A stretch of 33,792 nucleotides of DNA, taken from positions 1 to 33,792 of the forward strand of contig JAGWVJ010000021.1 of NCBI GenBank assembly GCA_018970945.1. Direction: 5' to 3'. This DNA is from Cyanobacteria bacterium REEB417 (GTDB lineage: Bacteria; Cyanobacteriota; Cyanobacteriia; PCC-6307; Cyanobiaceae). This document shows positions 1 to 7,891 of the stretch, one piece after another (position 1 is the stretch's first letter; each line of letters begins with the position of its first letter). The translations under genes were made by a program, and so were the position numbers. The notes under the pieces were generated by a model, which did not search any database, was not told the origin of the DNA, and saw nothing but the letters and a program-made list of their open reading frames with translations.

Positions 1-59
1 CGGCGGGTTGTCGGGTCCTGTGCCAGACCCTGGCTGAACGAAGGAAATTTCGTTGCCAT
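1..59 (-). CDS. psaB: Photosystem I P700 apoprotein A2, N-terminus only (runs off left edge)
   Basis: The minus strand opens with ATG at 59-57 and encodes about 19 residues starting MATKFPSFSQGLAQDP, which I recognise as the conserved N-terminus of PsaB, the second core subunit of the photosystem I reaction centre in the thylakoid membrane. It lies 19 nt after the psaA stop, the usual psaA-psaB operon order. The rest of the gene is outside the window. No purine-rich Shine-Dalgarno sequence precedes the ATG: the whole gap is pyrimidine-rich on the coding strand. Confidence 0.93.
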   Translation of the reverse strand, partial: MATKFPSFSQGLAQDPTTR

Positions 60-78
60 TGGGAAAGGTCAGGAAAGG

Positions 79-2382
79 TCAGCCGACCGCGACGATGCGG
101 GCCAGGAAGAATGCCCAGGTGGTCGCGATGCCGCCCAGGAGGTAATGAGCGACACCCACGGCACGGCCCTGGGTGATAGAGAGCGCACGTGGCTGAATGG
201 CCGGAGCCACCCTCAGCTTGTTGTGAGCCCAGACGATGGACTCAATCAGCTCCTGCCAGTAGCCGCGGCCAGAGAACAGGAACATGAGGCTGAAGGCCCA
301 GACGAAGTGAGCTCCAAGGAACATCAGGCCATAGGCACTGCTGCTCGATCCATAGCTGTTGATGACCTGTGCAGCCTGAGCCCACAGGAAGTCACGCAGC
401 CAGCCATTGATGGTGATGGCACTGGTGGCGAAATTGCCATTGGTGATGTGCTGGACGGTGCCGTCAGCGTTGACGGTGCCCCACACGTCGCTCTGCATCT
501 TCCAGGAGAAGTGGAAGATCACGATTGACAGGGAGTTGTACATCCAGAAAAGACCCAGGAACACGTGGTCCCAGGCCGACACCTGGCAGGTGCCGCCACG
601 GCCGGGTCCGTCGCAGGGGAACCGGAATCCAAGGTTCGCTTTGTCGGGGACGAGGCGAGAGCTGCGGCTGTAAAGAACGCCCTTCAGCAGGATCAACACC
701 GTCACATGGATCGTGAAGGCGTGAATGTGGTGGACCATGAAGTCCGCTGTGCCGAGAGGAATCGGTGCAGCGGCGACCTTGCCACCCACAGCAACCACAG
801 CGCCGTTGAACACCTCACTGACGCCAGCGAGGGCATTGGGGGCCGTGCTGCCGGCAGCGGCGGCGTGCAGACCCTGGATCCACTGCGCGAAGACAGGCTT
901 CAGGGCAATGGCCGAGTCGCTGAACATGTCCTGGGGACGCCCCAGGGCACGCATGGTGTCGTTGTGGATGTAAAGACCGAAGCTATGGAAGCCGAGCCAG
1001 ATGCACACCCAGTTGAGATGACTGATCAGGGCATCGCGGGCTTTGAGGACCCGATCAAGCACGTTGTCGATGTGCTTGGCGGGGTCGTAGTCGCGCACCA
1101 TGGCGATGGCGGCGTGGGCACCGGCGCCGACGATCAGGAAGCCACCGATCCACATGTGGTGGGTGAAGATCGACAGCTGGGTGGGGTAATCAACGCCGAT
1201 GTAGGGGTACGGGGGCATCGCATACATGTGATGCGCCACGATGATGGTCAGCGAACCAAGCAAGGCCAGGTTCACGCCCAGCTGGGCATGCCAGCTGGTG
1301 GTCATGAACTCAAACAGGCCGTCGTGACCATTGGAAGCCGGGAACAGCAGGGGATCACCCTTCTGACCCTCGAGAATCTCCTTGATGCTGTGGCCGATGC
1401 CCCAGTTGGTGCGGTACATGTGGCCAGCCACGATGAACAGCACCGCAATCGCCAGGTGGTGATGGGCGATGTCGGTCATCCAGAGGCTGCCGGTCACAGG
1501 ATTCAGACCACCCTTGAAGGTGAGGAAATCGCTGTAGGCGGCCCAGTTGCCGGTGAAGAAGGCGTTGATGCCGGCACCGAATCCAGGGAACAGCTGAACG
1601 AGCAGATCCTGGTTGAGGAATTCGTGCGGCAGGGGAATGTCGGCAACCGAAGCGATGGTCCGGCCATTGAGCACCAGCGGCTGGCCAGCGTCGATGGCAT
1701 CCATCAGTGCATTGGTGGGCAACGACACATGCAGCAGGTGCCCAGTCCAAGACAGCGATCCCAGACCCAGCAGACCTGCCAGGTGGTGGTTGAGCATCGA
1801 CTCAACGTTCTGGAACCACTCCAGCTTCGGGGCTGCCTTGTGGTAATGGAAAACACCGGCATTGAGCATCAGGCCGGCCATCACCAGCGCACCGATGGCC
1901 AGGGCCAGCAGCTGGGTTGTGTTGGTGATGCCCCAGGCCCTCCACACGTGGAAGAGGCCTGAGGTGATCTGAATGCCGTGGAAACCGGCACCGACATCAC
2001 CGTTGAGGATTTCCTGGCCGAAAACCGGCCAGACCACCTGCGCACTGGGTTTCACATGCAGGGGGTCGGCCAGCCATCCGGTGTAGTTGGAGAAGCGGGC
2101 CCCATGGAAGAAGGCACCGCTCAACCAGATGAAGATGACGGCCAGATGCCCGAAGTGGGCCGAGAAGATCTTGCGAGAAACCTCTTCGAGGTCGCTCGTG
2201 TGGCTGTCGAAGTCGTGAGCGTTGGCGTGGAGGTTCCAGACCCAGGTTGTGGTCTTGGGACCTTTGGCGAGGGTGCGGTCGAAATGCCCGGGCTTTTCGA
2301 AAAGCTCGAACGTGGCCGGAACAGGGTTCCGGTCGACCATGGCCTTTGCCGTTTTCCCACGCTCTGGTGGGCTGATGGTCAT
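79..2382 (-). CDS. psaA: Photosystem I P700 chlorophyll a apoprotein A1
   Basis: This 767-residue integral thylakoid protein forms, with PsaB, the heterodimer carrying P700, most antenna chlorophylls and the Fx 4Fe-4S cluster. The N-terminus MTISPPERG, the His-rich transmembrane segments and the C-terminus ending IVAVG match PsaA rather than PsaB. The Fx loop [12 protein letters not shown] supplies Cys590 and Cys599. The ATG at 2382 is preferred over in-frame upstream codons because it gives the canonical N-terminus and length, and the coding strand has a GAGGA motif about 9 nt before it. It is the first gene of a psaA-psaB operon, with a leader of roughly 200 nt if the promoter proposed near 2590 is right. 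The sequence is intact. Confidence 0.98.
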   Translation of the reverse strand: MTISPPERGKTAKAMVDRNPVPATFELFEKPGHFDRTLAKGPKTTTWVWNLHANAHDFDSHTSDLEEVSRKIFSAHFGHLAVIFIWLSGAFFHGARFSNYTGWLADPLHVKPSAQVVWPVFGQEILNGDVGAGFHGIQITSGLFHVWRAWGITNTTQLLALAIGALVMAGLMLNAGVFHYHKAAPKLEWFQNVESMLNHHLAGLLGLGSLSWTGHLLHVSLPTNALMDAIDAGQPLVLNGRTIASVADIPLPHEFLNQDLLVQLFPGFGAGINAFFTGNWAAYSDFLTFKGGLNPVTGSLWMTDIAHHHLAIAVLFIVAGHMYRTNWGIGHSIKEILEGQKGDPLLFPASNGHDGLFEFMTTSWHAQLGVNLALLGSLTIIVAHHMYAMPPYPYIGVDYPTQLSIFTHHMWIGGFLIVGAGAHAAIAMVRDYDPAKHIDNVLDRVLKARDALISHLNWVCIWLGFHSFGLYIHNDTMRALGRPQDMFSDSAIALKPVFAQWIQGLHAAAAGSTAPNALAGVSEVFNGAVVAVGGKVAAAPIPLGTADFMVHHIHAFTIHVTVLILLKGVLYSRSSRLVPDKANLGFRFPCDGPGRGGTCQVSAWDHVFLGLFWMYNSLSIVIFHFSWKMQSDVWGTVNADGTVQHITNGNFATSAITINGWLRDFLWAQAAQVINSYGSSSSAYGLMFLGAHFVWAFSLMFLFSGRGYWQELIESIVWAHNKLRVAPAIQPRALSITQGRAVGVAHYLLGGIATTWAFFLARIVAVG

Positions 2383-2820
2383 CGAGTGGTTCCTCGAGGG
2401 ACGGAATCGAGGTGGGGGTCCACCCCTGGCGGCACTCCAGAAAAAAGTGCCGTGGGCCCCATGGCCGGGAGACGGACTGAAGCCCGCCAGACGGCCATGG
2501 GCGCCAGCTGCGACACGGCACACGAAATCGCGAAACCGATTGGCACAACTGGTGCTTGGGGCCCCAGATAGGGGACCGCTGGGCGAACTATAAGGGCCTC
2601 AAGCAAGCGCTTCGGGGAGGCAGTTACAAAGGTTCAATCCCCGGGGTTCCCAGATGCAGACAGAGCTTTACGAGCAGAAAAGAATGACTGCCAATCAGCG
2701 AGTTGCAAGCGCTGACTGAAGACAACCAAGCAACTTTTGGCGCAAATGAATAACAAATGCCCTGTGTCTGGCGCCGCAGCAGGGCCTGCGTCATCAAGAA
2801 CATGCTGCCGAAGCAGCACA
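2383..2820. other. Intergenic region between divergent psaA and the acidic-protein gene
   Basis: These 438 bases hold no convincing gene. They should contain the psaA promoter and leader (minus) and the promoter of the gene starting near 2821 (plus). Visible structure: a GCCTC/GAGGC inverted repeat (2597-2600 region against 2617-2621), an HLR1-like motif at 2623-2640, and a 6-bp hairpin TCAGCG/CGCTGA (2695-2700 with 2710-2715, 9-nt loop). A plus-strand reading frame opens at 2737 in frame with the downstream gene, but the signal-peptide-like start argues for 2821. Confidence 0.6.
2587..2640 (-). promoter_or_regulatory. Putative psaA promoter: TATAGT -10 with HLR1-like (RpaB) element upstream
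   Basis: On the minus strand TATAGT lies at 2592-2587, a good -10 hexamer, with no matching -35. About 31-48 bp upstream, the plus strand reads GTTACAAA at 2623-2630, then gg, then a weaker TTCAATCC at 2633-2640. The first octamer fits the HLR1 half-site (G/T)TTACA(T/A)(T/A); the second is a poor match. Known: RpaB activates PSI promoters through HLR1 sites placed roughly -45 to -70, in place of a -35. The arrangement here is compatible with that, but the weak second half-site keeps this tentative. The transcript would have a leader of about 200 nt. Confidence 0.35.
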
Positions 2821-4812
2821 ATGAAAAGATTGGAACGGTCTCCCTGTGGCCTGATGCGGCTCCTCAGAGCGCTGCGACGCCTGCTCGCCCTGGCCCTGCC
2901 GCCGCTGCTGGCGGTGGTGCTCACCCTGACGCCGCTGCCACCCCCCTGGCCCAACAGGTTGCTGCCCGGGATGCTGCAACCCGCCCAGGCCTGGGACCTG
3001 CCCCGATGGGGCGAACAGGAGCGCTCCACCTCGGCCAATGGCCCCTTGAAGCCCAGCGCGCCTACGGGGCGGCTGCAGGAGGTTTCGCCGCCAGAAGCGG
3101 TGCAACAGCTGCAGAGTGCCCTGGCGGATCGGCTGCCCCAGGTGCTGATCGAGAGCCCCCGCGACGGCGCCCTGCTGCCCGATGGCACCTGGCAACTGAA
3201 ACTCAAGGTGCGCGACTGGCCCCTTACCGATGCCGGCCGGCTGGGACTGGGGGCACATCTTGTGGTTCAGCTGGATGATTTACCGCCCCAGCGGCTGACG
3301 GGGGCGACCCGGTCCAACAGCGGCCAGGGCGACAGGGCAACAAGCCTCAGCCTTGTGGTTGACGAACCAGCGCTCACCCCAGGCAGCCATCGGCTCACGG
3401 TCTACGCGGCGCGGCCCTGGGGTGAAGCGGTCAAGAGCCCGGGGGCGGTGTGCCAGATCACCGTCAACCGGGTTCTGGCCAACCCATCAAGCCAGCCCCA
3501 GGCTGGCAGCCCCCAGCTGCTGGCGGTAAGTCCAGCCGACCTGGGCGCCAACGAGCCCCTGTTACTGGACTGGATCCTGTTGGACGCCCCCCTGCAGAAC
3601 CTGCGGGACGGTGATGGCAGCTGGCGCCTGCGAGTCACCATCAATGGTGATCGTTTTCTGATGGACCAGAACGTGCCGCTGTGGCTGCGGGGCTGGAAGC
3701 CTGGCCGCAACAGTCTGCAGCTGGAACTGCTGGATGGCCTGGGGCAACCCTTGAATCCTCCCTTCAACAGCCTGGTCCAGGAGGTGACCCTCAACCCACC
3801 AGGCAGCGGTGGCGCTTCTCAGCCTCGCTGGCTGCAAGGGCGCCTGAGCGCCGACGAGCTGGCCCAACTCCTGGGCGACAGGCCCGCTGAGGACAGTGCC
3901 GATGAACAGGATGCCGACACGGCAGTCGAGCCCGACCAAGGCCCCAGCTCACCGTTATCCCGGCAGGCGCTCACCCCCGAGGACCTGGAGAAGAACCCTG
4001 ACGGCAAGCAGCAAGAAGCAGAACCAGAGCCAGAACCAGGGCCAGGGCCAGAACCAGAAGCTGCAGTCTCAGAGCCGGAAGCAGACGCAGCAGAAGCGGG
4101 ACCGGCACAACAACCACAGGACCTTCTGCTCGACGATCAGGTCCCATCTGCTATGCCCCAGGAGGCTCCCATGCCTGACAACGACGACAGGCGAACCGCC
4201 CCCGTCGAGTCCCCCCCTGAACCCACCAGCGGCGACCCATTGCCTGACCATCCGGATCCCACCACAACGCCTGAACTGATCGTGGGGCCGTTGCAGGAAC
4301 CCCGGGATCTGGAGACACCATCTGATGAGACCGCACCTGAGGTGGACCTGGGGGAGACAAGCCCAATGCAGGAGCCGCCTGATGGGTCAAGCGTTGACGC
4401 GACCAAGTGGGGTGGGACTGTCACTGGTGAGCAGCCCCTCGATGAAGAGCCCCATGCTGACTTCTCCATGAGCGAGGTTTCCCCTGCTGAAGACTCCCTT
4501 GAAGAAGACTCCTCTGAAGAAGACTCCTCTGAAGAAGACTCCCGCGCTCAGCAACCAGCTCTGGAAGACCAGCTGAGCATGGATCAAGAACCTGTCGCCT
4601 CAATCTCCAGCACGCCCCAGCGCAATGGCCAGGGAATCCCCGTGTTCATGCCGGCTGAGCCTCCACTGGAGATCGTGCCCCCACAGCGGATCAGCAGCGG
4701 CACAGCGCTGGGAGCACCGGCGCGGCAACAGGTCAACGCGCGGGGTGAGCTGATCCGAGAAGCCCCAACGGGCCCCCTGGCCGGGCTGCGCCAGCTGCTG
4801 CTGGGTTCATGA
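2821..4812 (+). CDS. Conserved exported or membrane-anchored acidic protein of unknown function
   Basis: Function is not recognised. With the ATG at 2821 the product is 663 residues; another candidate is ATG 2854. It opens with a basic stretch and a long Leu/Ala/Pro hydrophobic segment ending in an AQA-type signal peptidase site before WDLPRWG, so export to the periplasm or lumen, or anchoring, is likely. Residues about 60-355 look like two compact beta-rich domains: each has a phrase resembling an SPxDGxLLPDG or SPADLGANEPLLLDW opening and later a WRLRVTINGD-like strand, suggesting Ig-like folds. About 360-590 is a Pro/Glu/Asp/Ser-rich low-complexity linker with tandem EEDSS repeats. The C-terminal 60 residues return to ordinary composition ([10 protein letters not shown] end). 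Its stop overlaps the next start as ATGA, so it is translationally coupled to cbiG-cobJ. Confidence 0.8.
   Translation: MKRLERSPCGLMRLLRALRRLLALALPPLLAVVLTLTPLPPPWPNRLLPGMLQPAQAWDLPRWGEQERSTSANGPLKPSAPTGRLQEVSPPEAVQQLQSALADRLPQVLIESPRDGALLPDGTWQLKLKVRDWPLTDAGRLGLGAHLVVQLDDLPPQRLTGATRSNSGQGDRATSLSLVVDEPALTPGSHRLTVYAARPWGEAVKSPGAVCQITVNRVLANPSSQPQAGSPQLLAVSPADLGANEPLLLDWILLDAPLQNLRDGDGSWRLRVTINGDRFLMDQNVPLWLRGWKPGRNSLQLELLDGLGQPLNPPFNSLVQEVTLNPPGSGGASQPRWLQGRLSADELAQLLGDRPAEDSADEQDADTAVEPDQGPSSPLSRQALTPEDLEKNPDGKQQEAEPEPEPGPGPEPEAAVSEPEADAAEAGPAQQPQDLLLDDQVPSAMPQEAPMPDNDDRRTAPVESPPEPTSGDPLPDHPDPTTTPELIVGPLQEPRDLETPSDETAPEVDLGETSPMQEPPDGSSVDATKWGGTVTGEQPLDEEPHADFSMSEVSPAEDSLEEDSSEEDSSEEDSRAQQPALEDQLSMDQEPVASISSTPQRNGQGIPVFMPAEPPLEIVPPQRISSGTALGAPARQQVNARGELIREAPTGPLAGLRQLLLGS
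4486..4545 (+). repeat. Four tandem 15-bp units encoding EEDSS-type repeats
   Basis: Four consecutive 15-bp units lie in frame: a diverged one at 4486-4500 and near-identical GAAGAAGACTCCTCT units at 4501-4515, 4516-4530 and 4531-4545 (the last ends CCCGC). They encode runs of Glu-Glu-Asp-Ser-Ser in the acidic linker. The near identity at DNA level suggests recent slippage expansion, so copy number may vary between strains without breaking the frame. Confidence 0.85.
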
Positions 4813-6581
4813 GCGGCCCGACCACGATCTGGGGTCTGGGTTTCAGCGAACCCGCCCGGCCCCTGCTCGAGCGGCTGCGGCAGACCCGGTTGGTGCAGGC
4901 AACGGTCCACAGCGGGGCCTCCCCGGGGCCGGGGACTGTGCTGCAACAGCAATGGCATCAGGCCGAGGCCTTTGTGGTGGTGGCGGCCTGCGGTCTGGTG
5001 ACCCGCCTGATCGCCCCTCTGCTGAGCGGCAAAGACGACGATCCGTCAGTGGTGGTGCTGGATCCCGAAGGCCGCTATGCCATCCCGCTGCTGGGGGGGC
5101 ATGCCGCGGGCGGAGAAGCTCTGAGCCAACGGCTGGCCGCAGCGCTGGGTGGCACCGCTGTGATCACCGGCTCCAGTGGCGCCACGGGCAGGCTGGCGCT
5201 CGATGCCTTCGGCAGCGCCTGGGGCTGGCGACGGGGCAGCGGCGACTGGAGCAACCTGATGCACAAGGCGGCACGGCAGCCGGTCACCCTGCTGCAGCAG
5301 GGCGGTCTGACGACATGGCAAGAGCTTGCTGCCGCAGCGGAGTTGCGTGTCAACCCAACCTCTGATGAGGGTGCCGACCTGGTCATCAGTGATCAGCTCG
5401 GATCTGGTTGCCGCTGGCATCCCCCGCGGTTGTGGCTGGGCATGGGCTGCGAAAGGCACACGAGTCTGGAGGTGCTCGAGCGGCTGCTGCTCCAGACCCT
5501 CGAGGCCCATGGACTGGCCCAGGAGGCTGTGGCCGGACTGGCCAGCATTGACCGCAAAGGCGACGAACCTGCGCTGTTGGAGTTGGCGGCCCGGCATGGC
5601 TGGCCCCTGAAGCTATTCAGCGCCGCCCAGCTGGCACCCGTGCCGGTGCCCAATCCGTCGGTGGTGGTGGAGCAGGAGATGGGCACAGCGAGTGTCGCCG
5701 AGGCAGCGGCCTTGCTGGCCGCCGGCCATCAGTCCAATCTGCGCGTAGCCAAAACGATGCTGCGGGGCAGCGGACAGGGCGCCGCCACCCTGGCGGTTGC
5801 GGCAGCCCAACAGCAGTGGGCACCCCACCGCGGAGCTCTGCATCTGATCGGCAGCGGGCCGGGCGAACTGGGACAGCTGACCTCCGAAGCCCGCGAGGTG
5901 CTCAGCCGTTGCAGCGCCTGGGTGGGCTACGGGCTCTATCTGGATCTGCTGGAACCGCTGCGCCGGCCCGACCAACTGAGGCTCGACGGCCAGCTCACCC
6001 GGGAACGGGAACGCTGCCAGCAGGCACTGCAGCTGGCCTGCCAGGGAATCCCCGTGGCCCTGGTGTCGTCGGGCGATAGTGGCATCTACGGCATGGCTGG
6101 ACTGGCGCTGGAGCTCTGGCTCGGACTTGCCGAAGCCGACCGCCCCGACATTGCGGTGCATCCGGGGATCTCAGCGCTGCAACTGGCAGCGGCCCGCTGC
6201 GGCGCCCCGCTGATGCACGACTTCTGCACGATCAGCCTGAGCGACCGCCTCACCCCGTGGAGCGTGATCGAACGCCGGCTCGTGGCCGCTGCCCAGGGCG
6301 ACTTTGTGGTGGCCCTCTACAACCCCCGCTCCCAGGGACGCGCGTGGCAGCTGCCCAGGGCCATCGAGCTGCTGCTGCAGGGGCGGCCCGGTACCACCCC
6401 CGTGGCACTGGCCCGCCAGCTGGGCCGGCCCGAAGAGTCCATCAGCCTGTTCACCCTGGCGACCCTGCCCGTTGCCAGGGTCGACATGCTGACCCTGGTC
6501 CTGGTCGGTAACAGCAGCACCAGGGCTGAGGCTGGCAAGTTGGTGACGCCGAGGGGCTATCCAGGCGCCGAGCTCAACTGA
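4809..6581 (+). CDS. cobJ: Bifunctional CbiG / precorrin-3B (cobalt-precorrin-3) C17-methyltransferase
   Basis: This 590-residue fusion belongs to corrin ring synthesis. Residues about 1-330 are CbiG-like: an N-terminal part with [18 protein letters not shown] and the [14 protein letters not shown] phrase, and a C-terminal CbiG domain with [11 protein letters not shown] followed by a helical segment. CbiG opens the delta-lactone ring in the cobalt-early route. From about residue 345 a CobJ/CbiH SAM-dependent tetrapyrrole methylase begins: [13 protein letters not shown] near 346, [12 protein letters not shown] near 420-430 and VALYNPRS near 500, all typical of the fold that methylates C17 and contracts the ring. 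Fusions of these activities are known in cyanobacteria. The ATG overlaps the upstream stop (ATGA). The stop is only 3 nt from the 3' end of a convergent tRNA gene, leaving no room for a separate terminator. Confidence 0.93.
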   Translation: MSGPTTIWGLGFSEPARPLLERLRQTRLVQATVHSGASPGPGTVLQQQWHQAEAFVVVAACGLVTRLIAPLLSGKDDDPSVVVLDPEGRYAIPLLGGHAAGGEALSQRLAAALGGTAVITGSSGATGRLALDAFGSAWGWRRGSGDWSNLMHKAARQPVTLLQQGGLTTWQELAAAAELRVNPTSDEGADLVISDQLGSGCRWHPPRLWLGMGCERHTSLEVLERLLLQTLEAHGLAQEAVAGLASIDRKGDEPALLELAARHGWPLKLFSAAQLAPVPVPNPSVVVEQEMGTASVAEAAALLAAGHQSNLRVAKTMLRGSGQGAATLAVAAAQQQWAPHRGALHLIGSGPGELGQLTSEAREVLSRCSAWVGYGLYLDLLEPLRRPDQLRLDGQLTRERERCQQALQLACQGIPVALVSSGDSGIYGMAGLALELWLGLAEADRPDIAVHPGISALQLAAARCGAPLMHDFCTISLSDRLTPWSVIERRLVAAAQGDFVVALYNPRSQGRAWQLPRAIELLLQGRPGTTPVALARQLGRPEESISLFTLATLPVARVDMLTLVLVGNSSTRAEAGKLVTPRGYPGAELN

Positions 6582-6584
6582 AAG

Positions 6585-6658
6585 TCGGGATGACAGGATT
6601 CGAACCTGCGGCCCCTTCGTCCCGAACGAAGTGCGCTACCAAGCTGCGCTACATCCCG
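6585..6658 (-). tRNA. tRNA-Pro (anticodon CGG)
   Basis: The minus strand folds into a full 74-nt cloverleaf: acceptor CGGGATG with CATCCCG plus discriminator A, D arm GCGC/GCGC enclosing AGCTTGGTA, anticodon arm CTTCG-TTCGGGA-CGAAG (anticodon CGG, reading CCG), and T arm GCAGG-TTCGAAT-CCTGT. The terminal CCA is not encoded (CTT follows), so it must be added by the CCA-adding enzyme. CCG is a favoured Pro codon in this GC-rich genome. The gene is convergent with cobJ and divergent from lipA. Confidence 0.97.
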
Positions 6659-6667
6659 ATGGCAGCG

Positions 6668-6673
6668 ACTGTA
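6668..6673 (-). promoter_or_regulatory. Candidate -10 box of the tRNA-Pro gene
   Basis: TACAGT on the minus strand sits about 10 nt before the mature 5' end of tRNA-Pro, a plausible -10 for a short-leader tRNA transcript. No clear -35 is seen; it would fall inside the lipA start region. Confidence 0.35.
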
Positions 6674-6684
6674 GAAGATCGCCC

Positions 6685-7575
6685 ATGGTGACCAGCACTC
6701 CAGCGAACAACAAACCCGAATGGCTGCGGGTCAAGGCACCGCAGCGCGAGCGCATCGGCGCCGTGGCCGATCTGCTGCTTGATCTCAAGCTCAACACGGT
6801 TTGCCAGGAGGCCAGCTGCCCCAACATCGGCGAGTGCTTCGCCGGCGGAACCGCCACCTTTTTAATCATGGGTCCGGGCTGCACCCGGGCCTGCCCCTAC
6901 TGCGACATCGACTTCGACAAGAGTGTGCGGGCGCTCGATGCCACCGAGCCTGAGCGCCTGGGTGAGGCGGTGGCGCGCCTGGGCCTCAGCCATGTGGTGA
7001 TCACCGCGGTCAACCGCGATGACCTGGCCGATGGCGGTGCCAGCCAGTTCGTGGCCTGCATCAAACACGTGCGCGCCCGCAGCCCCCTGACCACAATCGA
7101 GCTGCTGATCCCCGATTTCTGCGGCGACTGGGAGGCCCTGGCGGCAGTGATGGCCGCCGCCCCCGATGTGCTGAACCACAACATCGAGACGGTGCCGCGG
7201 CTTTACAAACGGGCCCGGCCCCAGGCGCTCTACGCGCGCAGCCTCGAGCTGCTTCAGCGGGTGCACGACGGCTGGCCGCGCTGCTACACCAAATCGGGGC
7301 TGATGGTGGGTCTGGGGGAAACCGACGCCGAGGTGGGCGAGGTGCTAGGCGACCTGAAGCGTCACCACGTCGACATCGTCACCATCGGCCAGTACCTGTC
7401 GCCGGGCCCCAGACACCTGCCGGTGGATCGCTTTGTGACACCCGAGCAGTTCGCCAGCTTCCGCAGCCATGGCGAACAGGAGCTGGGCTTTCTGCAGGTG
7501 GTCAGCAGCCCCCTAACCCGCAGCAGTTACCACGCCGGAGAGGTGCAGCGGCTGATGCGCGAACACCCGCGTTAA
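6685..7575 (+). CDS. lipA: Lipoyl synthase (radical SAM)
   Basis: LipA inserts two sulfur atoms into protein-bound octanoyl groups to make the lipoyl cofactor of 2-oxoacid dehydrogenases and glycine cleavage H protein. The 296-residue product shows both cluster motifs: the auxiliary CX4CX5C cluster (Cys40, Cys45, Cys51 in [12 protein letters not shown]) and the radical SAM CX3CX2C (Cys66, Cys70, Cys73 in CTRACPYC). It ends with the conserved RSSYHAGE segment, whose serine binds the auxiliary cluster. ATG 6685 is chosen because an in-frame start at 6631 would lie inside the tRNA. The gene diverges from tRNA-Pro with only 26 nt between. Its stop overlaps the stop of the convergent YciI-like gene. 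Confidence 0.96.
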   Translation: MVTSTPANNKPEWLRVKAPQRERIGAVADLLLDLKLNTVCQEASCPNIGECFAGGTATFLIMGPGCTRACPYCDIDFDKSVRALDATEPERLGEAVARLGLSHVVITAVNRDDLADGGASQFVACIKHVRARSPLTTIELLIPDFCGDWEALAAVMAAAPDVLNHNIETVPRLYKRARPQALYARSLELLQRVHDGWPRCYTKSGLMVGLGETDAEVGEVLGDLKRHHVDIVTIGQYLSPGPRHLPVDRFVTPEQFASFRSHGEQELGFLQVVSSPLTRSSYHAGEVQRLMREHPR

Positions 7576-7880
7576 AGGGCCAGATCGCCCACCGCCGCGA
7601 TCCATTCGTGCAGCTGCCAGTCGACCCAGCCGGCGGCGATCAGCGGATCCCGCTCGATCAGCGCCAGGGCCTCGGCGTAACTGCCGGCCTGCAGCACCAG
7701 CAGGCCGCCGCCTCCGGGTTTGCGCTGCCCATCGACCAGAAACCCACTGGCAATGGCCACGTCGGCGGCGCGCTGGACCGCCACCCAATCGCGGTGGGCC
7801 TGCAGCTGAATGGCGCGATCGGGGCCTGGCAGGGCACGAAACGCTTCGGTGAAGATCTCCGTCTTGATGAACCAGGGCAC
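7572..7880 (-). CDS. YciI-like domain protein
   Basis: This small protein of about 102 residues starts with GTG at 7880 and reads PWFIKTEIF, followed by a ferredoxin-like alpha/beta fold pattern: [23 protein letters not shown], a GGGGLLVL strand and [25 protein letters not shown]. The pattern HRxx...SG..xxGG...DPxxxAG matches the YciI/DGPF family, whose roles are mostly unknown; some members act in chlorinated-aromatic metabolism or as possible small enzymes. The GTG start is preferred because the in-frame upstream extension runs into the glutamate synthase gene and shows no conserved-looking residues. It begins 11 nt after the glutamate synthase stop and is probably cotranscribed. Its TAA stop shares the TTAA with lipA's TAA. 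Confidence 0.85.
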   Translation of the reverse strand: MPWFIKTEIFTEAFRALPGPDRAIQLQAHRDWVAVQRAADVAIASGFLVDGQRKPGGGGLLVLQAGSYAEALALIERDPLIAAGWVDWQLHEWIAAVGDLAL

Positions 7881-7891
7881 GGCGGCCGCGT

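Noticed and set aside
565-1962. Long plus-strand open frame antisense to psaA
   Set aside because: psaA is certain on the other strand. The antisense product has no domain, is His/Gly/Val-biased as expected from GC-rich codons read backwards, and has no ribosome site.
2571-2652. tRNA-like segment: GGGGACC ... GGTTCAATCC ... GGTTCCC can pair as an acceptor stem
   Set aside because: The T-stem does not pair (AAAGG against CCCGG), and no D arm or anticodon arm can be drawn. It is also not a convincing tmRNA piece: no tag-coding frame is seen nearby.
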